This document shows positions 1 to 9,225 of a stretch of 39,705 nt of DNA, piece after piece. Each line of letters opens with the position of its first letter. The stretch's first letter is position 1. The stretch is from Gnetum montanum (Eukaryota > Streptophyta > Gnetopsida > Gnetales > Gnetaceae): assembly GCA_015680685.1 (NCBI GenBank), contig MNCI01002118.1:471852-511556 (forward strand), given 5' to 3'. Position numbers and translations under genes: made by a program. The notes under the pieces were generated by a model. The model saw only the letters and a program-made list of their open reading frames with translations, did no database searches and had not been told where the DNA came from.

Positions 1-525
1 GTACTCATTCCACTTCTAGGAGTTTTAGGGTGAGAAACTACTCGCGATGTGTAACCAATTCCTTAACTAGTCGTACACACCCGTAGATGCTTGTAGTTAA
101 GTCGTACTCACACCGCGCTATGAAAGCAATAAACAACATTAAATAAATAACAATAAATAAACTAAGTGAATGCTGCAATGATGAAGTAATCTCAATCTTT
201 ATTGCCGGTCATGTGTGTGTCCAAGTACGGCACACTCGAATAAAGACACCGTACAATTACATTCACCACACTGCGGGCAGACACGGGAAAATTCTAACTC
301 TGGAGGGATCAAACTACCAGAGCTTCGCTACACTAAAACTGGGATCCCCAAACAAGGGAGAGCCGCCTCTTATTTATAGACATGGCGGCAGACTGCGATA
401 TCGCGTACGCGATATCGTAGGGAAGGATGCGATATCGCGTACGCAATATCGTGGGGGATGTGATATCGCGTCGGCTGCGATATCGCGTACGTGATATCGC
501 GGCTGACTCAAACCGCGTCTCATCA
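1..525 (-). mobile_element. Partial LTR, GATATC-array subfamily (truncated by window edge)
   Basis: Read on the minus strand, this begins TGATGAGACG at 525 and runs through a palindrome-rich U3, a TATA box (TATAAATA, plus-strand 371-378) and an R/U5 stretch that closely matches the solo LTR at 19807-20830. Shared stretches include the TATAAATAAGAGGCGGCTCT segment and the block around TGTCTGCCCGCAGTGTGGTG. The LTR's 3' end lies beyond base 1. Just upstream on the minus strand (526 onward) I see no polypurine tract, so this is either a 5' LTR or a solo LTR rather than a 3' LTR. Family membership is direct sequence comparison; the element's interior is not in the window. Confidence 0.85.
375..505 (-). 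repeat. U3 array of GATATC palindromes
   Basis: About four units built on the perfect palindrome GATATCGCGTACGCGATATC, or half of it, separated by short variable spacers. They lie directly upstream of the LTR TATA box. Position and repetition suggest transcription-factor or silencing target sites; that function is inference. A longer, more decayed array occupies the same place in the solo LTR at 19828-20090. Confidence 0.85.
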
Positions 526-2080
526 GAAATAATTTATATTTTTGTAAAAATTGTGGTCATAAATAAGATTACTATTATCCTCACATAGAAAAAAATAACA
601 TAAATACTTGGTCTTATCAAAATGAATCTAGTGAGTGTATCTTGAAGGGTGCAACAACTTGGAAAATGAATGACCAAAATGTTGGAGAAACTTCCAAAGT
701 ATTGAATGAATTCAAGCTAATAACTATTAGAAATTATGGATCCTCCTATCTTGAGAAACATGAATTTGACCAAGAAGGAATTCTATACAAGGATGAGGAC
801 AATAACAAAAGAGCTAATGAAAGAAATTTAAATGGTGAGGATGTACTCTATGATAGGGGGCATCTTCTCAAACTCCATTAGTTATTCTCATATTAGAAAG
901 CAAGGTAATTCATGGTAAGTCTTTAGTTCCTTGCTTGCTAGACTTAGTATAGACTAGTTTTTGAAATTCTTGTTGATAAATCTTTATACATATGTTTTAT
1001 GAACTCTTTAGCCATCAAAGGAAATATATTTTGATCATCTAAGGTGTTATTCTATAGAAAAAGGTTTCAAAGAAAGATCAAGTTAGTCTAACTATATTAT
1101 CATATGATTTATTAATATGTTTACAAGTTCACATTGTTTAAAAAGCCTCATAAAATGACTAAAAAAAGAATTAAATATTGTTATGATTTATGCCTTCTGA
1201 TTTTCTTTATTATAAGCATTAATGTTTTTGCATTTTTATAAATATTGCTAGTTCACTCTATATTCTTTGAAAATCAAGGTTATAATCAACTAGCATGCAG
1301 ATACTAAAAGGGTTAAAGAGGAGATTGGCACTCTCCTTACAATTGATGGATTAAGAAGCTAAGGCACATATGTAGGGGAGGCTTGCACCTCATAAACTAT
1401 TTTAGAGCATTAATTTAAGGGGAATATATGGAGACTTTCTCCAAGACATGATACTTAGTAACCAAGCTCTAGTAGGTAACAAAAGATATATTCATTCGGT
1501 AAAATCCTGAGGGTAAAAGAACAACTTCCTAATAATCTTTTACCTAAAAGTAACATTCAACTGTGCAAGCTTCTGGAATTTATTTGATATATTACTATGT
1601 TAAGATATTGATGTTTCATCTCTTATATACTAAAAATATATTTTTTTAAGTACTTAAGTTCCTCATTATCAATATGAGTTGAAAAGTACTTACCTAAGAG
1701 ATCCCAAGCAATACAAAAGTATACTAGAGTAAGAAAAGGTACTCACACTTTTCTTTGATAAAGCTTCTTAGAGAATTTTGAAAATCAATTGATGAGATAT
1801 TTTAAGCTCCCTTGAGATATACTTAGCTACTATTTTATGAACATCTTGATTAGGAGTTGCTTTTTTTCATTTCTTGACTTGTCTTTGAAATTTGATCTAT
1901 TTCTTAAAAGTTAGGTGTGCATATATTTACTCTTAACATTAATATGTCTATTTTTAAAATATGAAAATGTGATAAGAAAAACTAATGAGATTTTGCTTAG
2001 ATAAATATTTTATAATGCATCTTGATGTTTATCTTTAATAGTCTTTTGATTTGTATTATTTTTGATTTTTTTGACTGTTT
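526..2080. other. No recognisable gene; AT-rich decayed sequence
   Basis: A 79-codon open stretch at 642-881 (K/N/E-rich) has no motif I recognise and no neighbouring coding signal. The rest has frequent stops in all frames. It is probably repeat-derived, but nothing here allows a family call. Confidence 0.5.
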
Positions 2081-2115
2081 ATGTTATGTCCAAAGTCGCT
2101 TTTTTGATGATGTCC

Positions 2116-2130
2116 AAAATGGGGGAGAAG
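2116..2130 (+). other. Polypurine-tract-like sequence
   Basis: AAAATGGGGGAGAAG follows TTTTTGATGATGTCC, the kind of sequence seen just before the 3' LTR of many plant LTR retrotransposons. No convincing LTR start or partner LTR could be matched, so this is only a relic candidate. Confidence 0.3.
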
Positions 2131-2165
2131 TTTGTGACTTGTGATATGGTGGTTGGGACATGGAC

Positions 2166-2277
2166 ATTGAATGATAATAATGACTTATGGATATATTGAA
2201 CAATTATGGCTTTATGACTATATTGAATGATAATAATGACTTATGGATATATTGAACAATTATGAGTTTATGACTAT
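2166..2277. repeat. Tandem duplication, 56-bp unit, two copies
   Basis: The units 2166-2221 and 2222-2277 both begin ATTGAATGATAATAATGACT and differ at only a few bases near the end (ATGGCTTT versus ATGAGTTT). The low divergence suggests a fairly recent slippage or unequal exchange. Confidence 0.9.
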
Positions 2278-2528
2278 ATTGATGCTTATTGATGCTTTGT
2301 GTATAGTAAATGGTATAGAGACAAGATAATCAATCTTCATTACTCAGACTTTGATCATAAATGGCTGTATTCAAAAATCACAAGGCCTTACTTATGTCTT
2401 CTTATGTTTGATGGATTTATGTTGTCTTAAGGATGCATATTCACATAGTCATTCATCTCTTATCATCCTTAGCTCAATCATTTGTTTTGAATATACTAAT
2501 CCATTTTCTTAAAGTTTTGGATATCACC

Positions 2529-3390
2529 AAAAAGGGAAAGATTGTTGATCTTTTAGTATGTCAAAACATTAAGGAAAATGGAGAATGTAGAATGTATGTG
2601 TGTGATTGATTTTGCAAAATAAGAACTTCACAAAAGAGATCTAAGAATTCAAGGAAATTAGATCTATGTTAAGATGTCAAAATGAAGACTACATGGACTA
2701 GATAAAAGCATGGATAAAAATGGAGTTTACAAGACAAACTAAGATTTTCTGACTGCCAAGATGTCAAATTGACAAGAGAATGTCTCAAACTCTAAAATGC
2801 AAAATTGGAGTAAACATCTTAAAAATAAACAAGCATCTATTTCATATAGTAGACATCTACGGGAAAATGTTTTACTTTTCAGGTAAACATCACTCCTGCA
2901 TTGAGGGCTATCTCAAATAGACATTTAAACTTTGAAATAGATGTCTATGCTAGCTATTTGGTATCCATTGCATGAATTCCAAGAAATTTTTAAAAACTTA
3001 GAGGCTATAAGACAATGTCAAAATCTTGAGAATTGTGCAAGCATTATTCATGAAAAGACTTATCATTAGCTACTCAAAGTGAATTTTTTGTTGTTTTTTA
3101 ATGTAATATCATTTGCTTGATTCTGATTGTATTGAGCTTCAAGTACAAGGATCTATAAATTTAGTTACACTCTTTCCTTATTCTTTTCTTTTTTTCTTGT
3201 AGCCCTATGGGGTTGATGTGCTTCTTGCGAGAAGACGTCCTTGTTGAACTTGTCAAGATCCTGTGGGATTCAATGATTTTGCAACATTAGAACACTTTGT
3301 TACAAATCTTAATTTTGTAAAGATTGTGGGATCCTCTAAACCCATTTTGAGCTTTTTGGGACCTTATAGGATTGAGTGGTTTCATAGCAA
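2529..3390 (+). mobile_element. Candidate LTR with preceding polypurine tract
   Basis: AAAAAGGGAAAGA (2529-2541) followed by TGTTGATC (2543) resembles the polypurine tract and LTR start of plant LTR retrotransposons. Further on there is a TATA-like TATAAAT at 3154-3160 and a T-rich R/U5-like stretch. I could not place the LTR end or a second copy, so length and family are uncertain. The right-hand boundary is a guess that stops before the next coding-like block. Confidence 0.3.
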
Positions 3391-3399
3391 CAAAACACT

Positions 3400-4470
3400 T
3401 TGGAGAAAAGCTTAAAGCTTGTTCAGGGTGTGGTGCCCTTCAAACCACATTTTAAACAAACAAAGTTTGGAGATGTGCATGGATTCTACCCTCTAAGTGT
3501 GGATGTACCCAAGTTGGGGAAACACGTAAAATTGATGGATTTTTGTGGCTGGGGTAATTTTATTTGGGGAAATTATTCAACCCCCTTTCTACGTTCTCAA
3601 TCCTCAAAAGTTGTGTTCATGAAAGATGGCTTGGAAAGAAAAATTAGAATGTTAAAGCATTAATTCCAAGAATGGAAAAGAATGAGCCAAGAAAAGAAAA
3701 AGTAGGTACTTTACCTTTTCTAGTAGGTGCAAAGATTAGAGAATGAAATTTAAATCATGACCCAATTTCAAGACAAGTACCTTTGCATGAAAAAGGAGTG
3801 CAAGAACTTGCAACAAGAGTTGATAAACAAGGCTACTAGGAAAATTAATGAGCTCAAAAAGATCTATCTAATCAAGGAGGCAACCTAGGATGTTAAGGTT
3901 TGTAGATTACACAAACTTCTAGGGAGAGGCATCAAGTGAAGAATAATTTCAACACCTTTCATGCTAGACTCTAACAAATGGTACAATTTAACCAATGCTA
4001 CAAGAGAAAATGGACCTTTTGGAAAAAAAAAAGGTACATTCTCTGCCATGAAGTAGCTATCATTTTCCTTAAAATGAGACTTAAGAAGGCTAAAGAATAT
4101 GTGCAGGAAGAATAGAAAAGGTATCTCTCTATATGGTTCAAGCTTGTATAGGTTAACATGTACTAAGCTAGAAGAGAAACTTCATCAAGTAGTAGTCAAG
4201 TTAGATGTAGCTCAATGTGAGCTCTTGTAAGCAAAAAGGAGTCACAAGTAGTTCAAGGCTAATGCTGAGGAATGGCAACAAGAACTTCTAAGAGAGTAGG
4301 GATCGATGCATGAATGGAACCAATAGCTTCATGTGAGAGTGACTAACCTAGAAGCACAACTTCAAAGATTCTATATGCACACACCTAACTCCTTCAACTT
4401 ATTTCCTTACCAAGTAGGCATGTCAAGGGGATTCTTCTCACAACCACCAACCCATGGTACTGCTTAATGA
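3400..4470 (+). pseudogene. Degenerate coiled-coil reading frame, probably retrotransposon-derived
   Basis: An open stretch at 3400-3663 (87 codons, starting MEKSLKLVQG) continues through many stops to about 4470, with long runs of K/E/Q/L-rich residues (for example CKNLQQELINKATRKINEL, then KLEEKLHQVVVKLDVAQCEL). The spacing is that of an interrupted alpha-helical coiled coil. The layout, a coiled-coil frame followed by a candidate LTR at about 4830, matches the post-integrase frame at 15676-18500. Both regions also contain the 17-mer CTTAATGAGGTGGCTTG (near 4465 and near 16770). I therefore infer that it is the extra gene of a related gypsy element. No function is known to me. Confidence 0.45.
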
Positions 4471-4829
4471 GGTGGCTTGTACAATATTGTAAATTAGTCA
4501 TGGTCTATACATTTATCTAGTTGTATCCCTTCGCATTAGTCCTATCATGTGTCTACTTCCAGTATGGTATTTTGGGTTTTAAATCTATGGAACTAACTTT
4601 ACTAAGTTATGGAGGTATGATGAGTCATCCAATGCATTTATTAGTTAATTATAAGCTCTATATTTGGGATGTGTGTCATGTACTATGTGTTTGCATCCTA
4701 GCCTTTTCACATTTGAAGATTTTGTACATGTTTTGAGCTTCTCAAAATATTTTTAGCTTCATTCAAAGATCCTTGGAAGCTCTTAACATGTTTCTTAGCA
4801 TCCCAACTTTCATTTGGGAGAAGTTGGTA

Positions 4830-5500
4830 AAGTGTGAGGAGAAAACGATGCGCTAGCTTCCCTATGCCAGTGCACTTCTTTCATTAGTGCAAGGGAACTA
4901 ATGCACCTTCCTTTGTACTCTAGTTTGCTACTTTTACCTCCTAGCCTCTTCTGGTATGTCCTAGGATGCTTAGGAATTACAAACACTATAAATACCCAAG
5001 ATGAGCTTTACATGGGAGGAACTTGATTTTAAAGAATTTTCCTTTTTTTTTTACATATGCTTTCATGTGAAGAGCTCTTCCTCCATAGGATAAGTAATTC
5101 CTTTTCTATTTTGTATATGTGTTTTGGATCATCACTTTCACAAGTACAGCTAGATTTTATTAAAGTGCTACCTTACTTACATAGCCTAGAACCATTTGGT
5201 CGATGTGGAGTCCAATATTTCCACATTGAATAAAGCTTATGATTTTCCCTCATTTTTGCACCATTTATGCCTTAAACATTAAAATACTAAAAATATTATA
5301 AACTATTAAAACAACCAAAATATTTATTTATTTCTCATTTTCGTAAGCTGCGATGATTCAACCTTACCTAATGAGGTCACCACTGTACGACATGGTATTG
5401 GGCCATTGAAGTTGTGACTAAGAGCCATTTTATTCACATTTATATATTTGTATGTGGTGTTGCACCTATCCCCTTAAGGGATTGCAACATGAGCATTACA
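4830..5500 (+). mobile_element. Candidate LTR remnant
   Basis: A purine-rich stretch (TTTGGGAGAAGTTGGTAAAG, ending about 4835) precedes TGTGAGGAG. A TATA box within CACTATAAATACCC follows near 4990, then AATAAAG-type polyadenylation context near 5230. The order polypurine tract, U3, TATA, poly(A) is LTR-like. The 3' end and a partner LTR were not found, and similarity to the other LTRs in the window is weak. Confidence 0.3.
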
Positions 5501-5774
5501 CCTGTCTAGAGGTTCAATTACAATGCATGTGTATTTATTATTTGTTTTTTATTAAAGATGAAATTCACAAAAATTATAAAACATAAAACTATAAATATTT
5601 TTCCTTATCTCCCAATGTGGCAACATAGGTTATAACTTTATCATATGTTTTATAGTATCTTTTATATTTCTTGAGTATTATTGGCAATTCACTCCATCAT
5701 GCTTGAAGTTACAACTAGATTACACTACGATTTGTATGATAAATCCCATTGGTCCAAAACTAGCGGGACCCTTA

Positions 5775-6890
5775 TCATTTAGAATTTGACCTTGTGTGAC
5801 ATTAAAAAATTAATGAAGATCAATATCATATCATTCCTTGTCATGTCATATCTTGTTGTCAAAGTAATGAAAATTATTACAATTATTTTTCTATTGTTAG
5901 AAGTCATTGAAATACTAAGAAAATAAAAAATTGTGGAGAATTTTCAAAACATATCACTGCAAATGATGTACATCAATTGGTATAGATTCTATGTTTTTTT
6001 TAAATAATCAATCCAAATTAATTCCAATTCATTTGGCTTATATTTGATATAAACCTACAAACCAAGAGCTAAAGAATACAAATCTAATGGAAATTAAATG
6101 AAACTCTGTAGATATGAGACAAAATGAATGAAATCTTAGAGTGAATGGATCTTCAACATATTGAAGACAAATGAACTTCTTAAGATGGAAATAATAACTT
6201 ATAGATCTATTCAAATATTCTTCAATATCAATGATAAATGATTTAGCATTTTAGAGATATTTTAATATGCAATGAAAATAAAACAACATGATGATCAAAG
6301 CTTTTAAATATGATATCAAATGAAAGCAATCTACCTTTTACTTTTTGAAAGATATATGTTCGTTATCCTTAATGATATTTTGAGCATTATTGTAACATTT
6401 GAGAGCTATTAGATTGAGGATATTGTGAGAGATTTAGATTTGTAATTATGAAATTAATGTAAGAGGATTTGTAATAGAGTTGTAAGAGATTTTATGGAAT
6501 CTTGGCTTTAAAATGAAATTAAGGTATATTGATAATGGAAGATTTTTGTGAGCTTGCTTAAAAGCTTCTTTGATCAACAATAGATCACTTCATATGATTT
6601 GATAGTAGAGTAAGAGAGGAAAAAGAATAAAATCACATCACTCATGATTACTCACTCTTTAGAACTCCAACTTAATCTTTACATGGATACTTATGAGCAC
6701 TATTTATAGTTTAAGAGAGAGGCTTGGCCTCTTTCTCAAGTGAATTTTATCCCATTCTTTATGTTTTTGACTCACATGAATTTGCTTTTTCAAGATTTAC
6801 AATGGAAAATAGTCATGACTTCTAACCACTTAAACATAAAACATGAGAAAAGACAACAATGAAAAAAATTAGCATTGAGCCAAAACCTAA
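5775..6890 (-). mobile_element. Old minus-strand LTR, copy A (3' LTR of relic element)
   Basis: This is a direct-repeat partner of copy B, which is split over 8039-8157, 19648-19806 and 20831-21770. Matching landmarks include TTTAGAATTT near 5778 and 8111, the block TCTAATGGAAATTAAATGAA near 6085 and 20960, and GACAAAATGAATGAAATCTT near 6118 and 20990. On the minus strand a TATAAATA box (plus 6701-6708) is conserved in copy B (21578-21585). Copy A lacks the last ~70 bp that copy B has next to the primer site. Divergence is clearly higher than between the gypsy LTRs, so this is the oldest layer of the nest. Confidence 0.75.
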
Positions 6891-6891
6891 T

Positions 6892-6901
6892 AGCCCCTTC
6901 T
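6892..6901 (-). other. Polypurine tract of the relic minus-strand LTR element
   Basis: On the minus strand the sequence GAAGAAGGGG sits immediately before LTR copy A, as expected for a plus-strand-priming polypurine tract just upstream of a 3' LTR. This supports the minus orientation of the relic element. Confidence 0.5.
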
Positions 6902-8011
6902 TCAATGTCTAAACTTTGAAAATTTTTTTAACTATAAAATGATGCTTAGACTTCTAATTTAAATCTTTTTCTTTCTTCTTTCTTCTTTCTTCTTTCTTCT
7001 TTCCTTTTTTATTGATGGTTAGAATTTTCTTCATCATGAATTGTCTTCAACATTGAAATTTCTTTGAATTTTCTTGTTGAGATTGATGATTCTTTATGAT
7101 GAATTTTGTATGTTCTTGAGTTTTTAGAGTTGATACTTGATGCTTCTTTGGTCATTTCAAGCTACATGTAAGGTTGAAACTCCTTGAAATTTTTGAAACT
7201 AAATATTCTTCAAAATTTTTTGAAGATGCAATCTTCTTCAAACATTTGTGATCTTAAAATTTTCATGAAATCTTTTGAGAATATCAACTAAAATTTTCTT
7301 CAAACATTCTTGTGACTTCTTCAAATTATTGTATGGATGAAATTTTCTAAAATCTTCTTGAGATTTTGATGTGGTCTTTGCTTTTTTTTAAGTGGCTTCC
7401 CTTCATGTTGCGATTTTTCATAAGTTTCAATGGCTTATTTTTGTTGCTTTGAATCTCTTAGTGTCATTTTGGCCATCTTTGGGTCTTTCTTACCTCTATA
7501 AGCATTTTTGTGCCTCTTGTCCTTACATGTTGTGCCTCTTTGAATATCATTTCTTACCTCTTTTGGGCCATTACATTATGATAAATGAGAAATTGTGGAT
7601 ATGTCCTCTTTAAGCACCTATGGAGCACTAGACATAGGAGGCATACAACAAACATTTTCACCATCTTTTGATGTATGGCTTATAACAATTGATAAAGACA
7701 AACTTTTATGACATCTTTCTCAACAAGACTTCTAATATGTTTACATCACTTGGCCATAATAAAATTTGAAATAAGAAAAGAAATTAAGAGAAAAGGATTA
7801 TAATACTTCATCTTATCTTTGAAAATACCTCAATACCTCAACTATTTTTGAGAAAAGTCTCATTCATTAATATAAATTTAAAAAACGCCTCATGACTTCT
7901 ATGAATGCTTTCTAATAATTCCTTCAAAATTACTTTATCAAATATAAAATATATCATTTTTTATTCTTCTATTTTTATCTTAGAAAATATAAAAACTAGA
8001 TATCAAACCAT
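6902..8011 (-). mobile_element. Short, apparently non-coding interior of the relic LTR element
   Basis: About 1.1 kb between polypurine tract and primer site. On the minus strand it is A/G-rich with recurrent GAAGAAAATTT-like words. I see no gag or pol motif in any frame. Either the interior was deleted or the element was a non-autonomous LTR element (LARD/TRIM-like) that relied on another element's enzymes. Confidence 0.45.
6971..7004. repeat. CTTTCTT-type microsatellite
   Basis: About five iterations of a 7-bp pyrimidine unit (CTTTCTT) lie within the relic LTR element. Purine-rich on the minus strand. Confidence 0.95.
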
Positions 8012-8033
8012 ATTACTCTAATACCACTACCAA
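8012..8033 (-). other. Primer-binding-site-like sequence of the relic element
   Basis: On the minus strand, just after LTR copy B, is TGGTATTAGAG. It differs by one base from TGGTATCAGAG, the usual plant primer site complementary to initiator methionine tRNA. Its position after the LTR (ending near 8039) supports the reading of copy B as a 5' LTR. Confidence 0.5.
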
Positions 8034-8038
8034 AGATG

Positions 8039-8157
8039 AATGAAAGCATGAAAGATTATTTATTCAAGTTTTCAACATATCATTGAACATTGTCAAAATA
8101 TCTTCATTTCTTTAGAATTTCACCTTGTTGTCTAATGCCATTGAAATCAATGGAGAG
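8039..8157 (-). mobile_element. Relic LTR copy B, piece 1
   Basis: The 3' end of LTR copy B in minus orientation, cut at 8157 by the gypsy insertion. It resumes at 19648: joining the two flanks restores similarity to copy A around 5790-5830, where the CAATATCATAT of copy A matches CAATACCATAT of copy B just right of the insertion. Confidence 0.75.
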
Positions 8158-9069
8158 TGATGAGTCATTGCTAATTGGCTGCATCAACGAGGCCTCATTG
8201 ATGAGGCCCCATCAACGCATCTTATCCTACGTCGATGAGGCCCCATCAACGCAATGTCTGTCCGAAGCCTATAAAGATCCGTCTACTAACCACATTTATG
8301 GCAATCTAGATTTTAGTAGTAGCAAAGCTCTTACATTTTTTCCATTCAAAAGTAAGAATTTTTTCCCCGAGTGCTCGCAACAAGAGTCATTGAGTGTACA
8401 AATCTTTATTCAAACATTGTTGTACTTGAGAACGACAGTGTGTGCGGCAATAAAGATGAGCTTTTTGATAAACCTTGTAGCACTTTGGATAGATTAACTA
8501 TTTTATTTATGCATTTACTATTTTTATTTATTTATTAAATGTTTTCAATTAACTATCAATTATTTTCCAATTACTATGTTAGATAAGCAACCAAGCCAAA
8601 TATATTACACACATAAGTATGATCGCTTCAAGCATAACACGTATTCACTTGGTAATTCCAACAGCATTATTGCTTGGTACACCCAATAGTATAGCGCTTG
8701 GTCACCCAGCAGTGGATACGTAGGTTTAGGATGTGTATGGAAAGTGGGATCGGATGCTTATGTTAGGACTAGTTAAATGCTAGTTAATTAGTAAATTTAG
8801 ATTAGTTAATCAAACTCCTTTTTATCTACAATTCAAGCACCCAACTATAAAACATAAAAATGATAGAAATTGAATGTCTTAGTTACACTTAACCATACCA
8901 ACAAATGTCACAAGTGTAATTGGGAATACAATGATTAACCTTAAGGCTAGATTCACTTCCTAAAGGGCTAGTGCACTGAAAATGATAAAGTCCATGGAAT
9001 TCGACCAAATCAAGCATGAATGCTTTGATATGTGTATGGTTGGACGTAGGGGTACCTCGTCACTCATCA
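8158..9069 (+). repeat. 5' LTR of the gypsy element
   Basis: Begins TGATGAGTCA and ends TACCTCGTCACTCATCA. U3 (about 8180-8255) holds three partly palindromic units of the type GATGAGGCCCCATCAACG, followed by the TATA box. The U5 end is shared almost base for base with the solo LTR at 19807-20830. The 3' LTR has lost part of the U3 unit array. Confidence 0.92.
8270..8276 (+). promoter_or_regulatory. TATA box of the 5' LTR
   Basis: TATAAAG, about 112 bp into the LTR and right after the palindromic U3 units. The corresponding site in the 3' LTR is TATAAATA (18848-18855), the better match to consensus; the 5' copy has decayed. Confidence 0.7.
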
Positions 9070-9089
9070 TTGGTATCATTTTCGGGGAC
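9070..9089 (+). other. Primer-binding-site-like sequence of the gypsy element
   Basis: TTGGTATCATTTTCGGGGAC follows directly after the 5' LTR. TGGTATCA equals the first eight bases of the common initiator-methionine tRNA primer site; the rest does not match it. Either another tRNA is used or the site has mutated. Confidence 0.6.
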
Positions 9090-9225
9090 TTTGTTTGTGG
9101 AACATGTGCGATTTAGGCTTAGGTGAATACCATTACTATCGTTGTACGAACCTCAAGGTCAATATCATTTCCACTATACATAAAAATTATAAAAGCACAC
9201 TGACAATTTCCTTTTGTTTTGCAAA

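Noticed and set aside
375-505. Regularly spaced palindromes that could be taken for a CRISPR array
   Set aside because: Plant nuclear context, units palindromic and variable, spacers short and repeated, located in an LTR U3.
642-881. 79-codon open stretch
   Set aside because: No motif, no start or promoter context, length expected by chance in this amount of sequence.
7392-7613. 73-codon hydrophobic frame
   Set aside because: Antisense to the interior of the relic LTR element; hydrophobicity reflects T-rich sequence.
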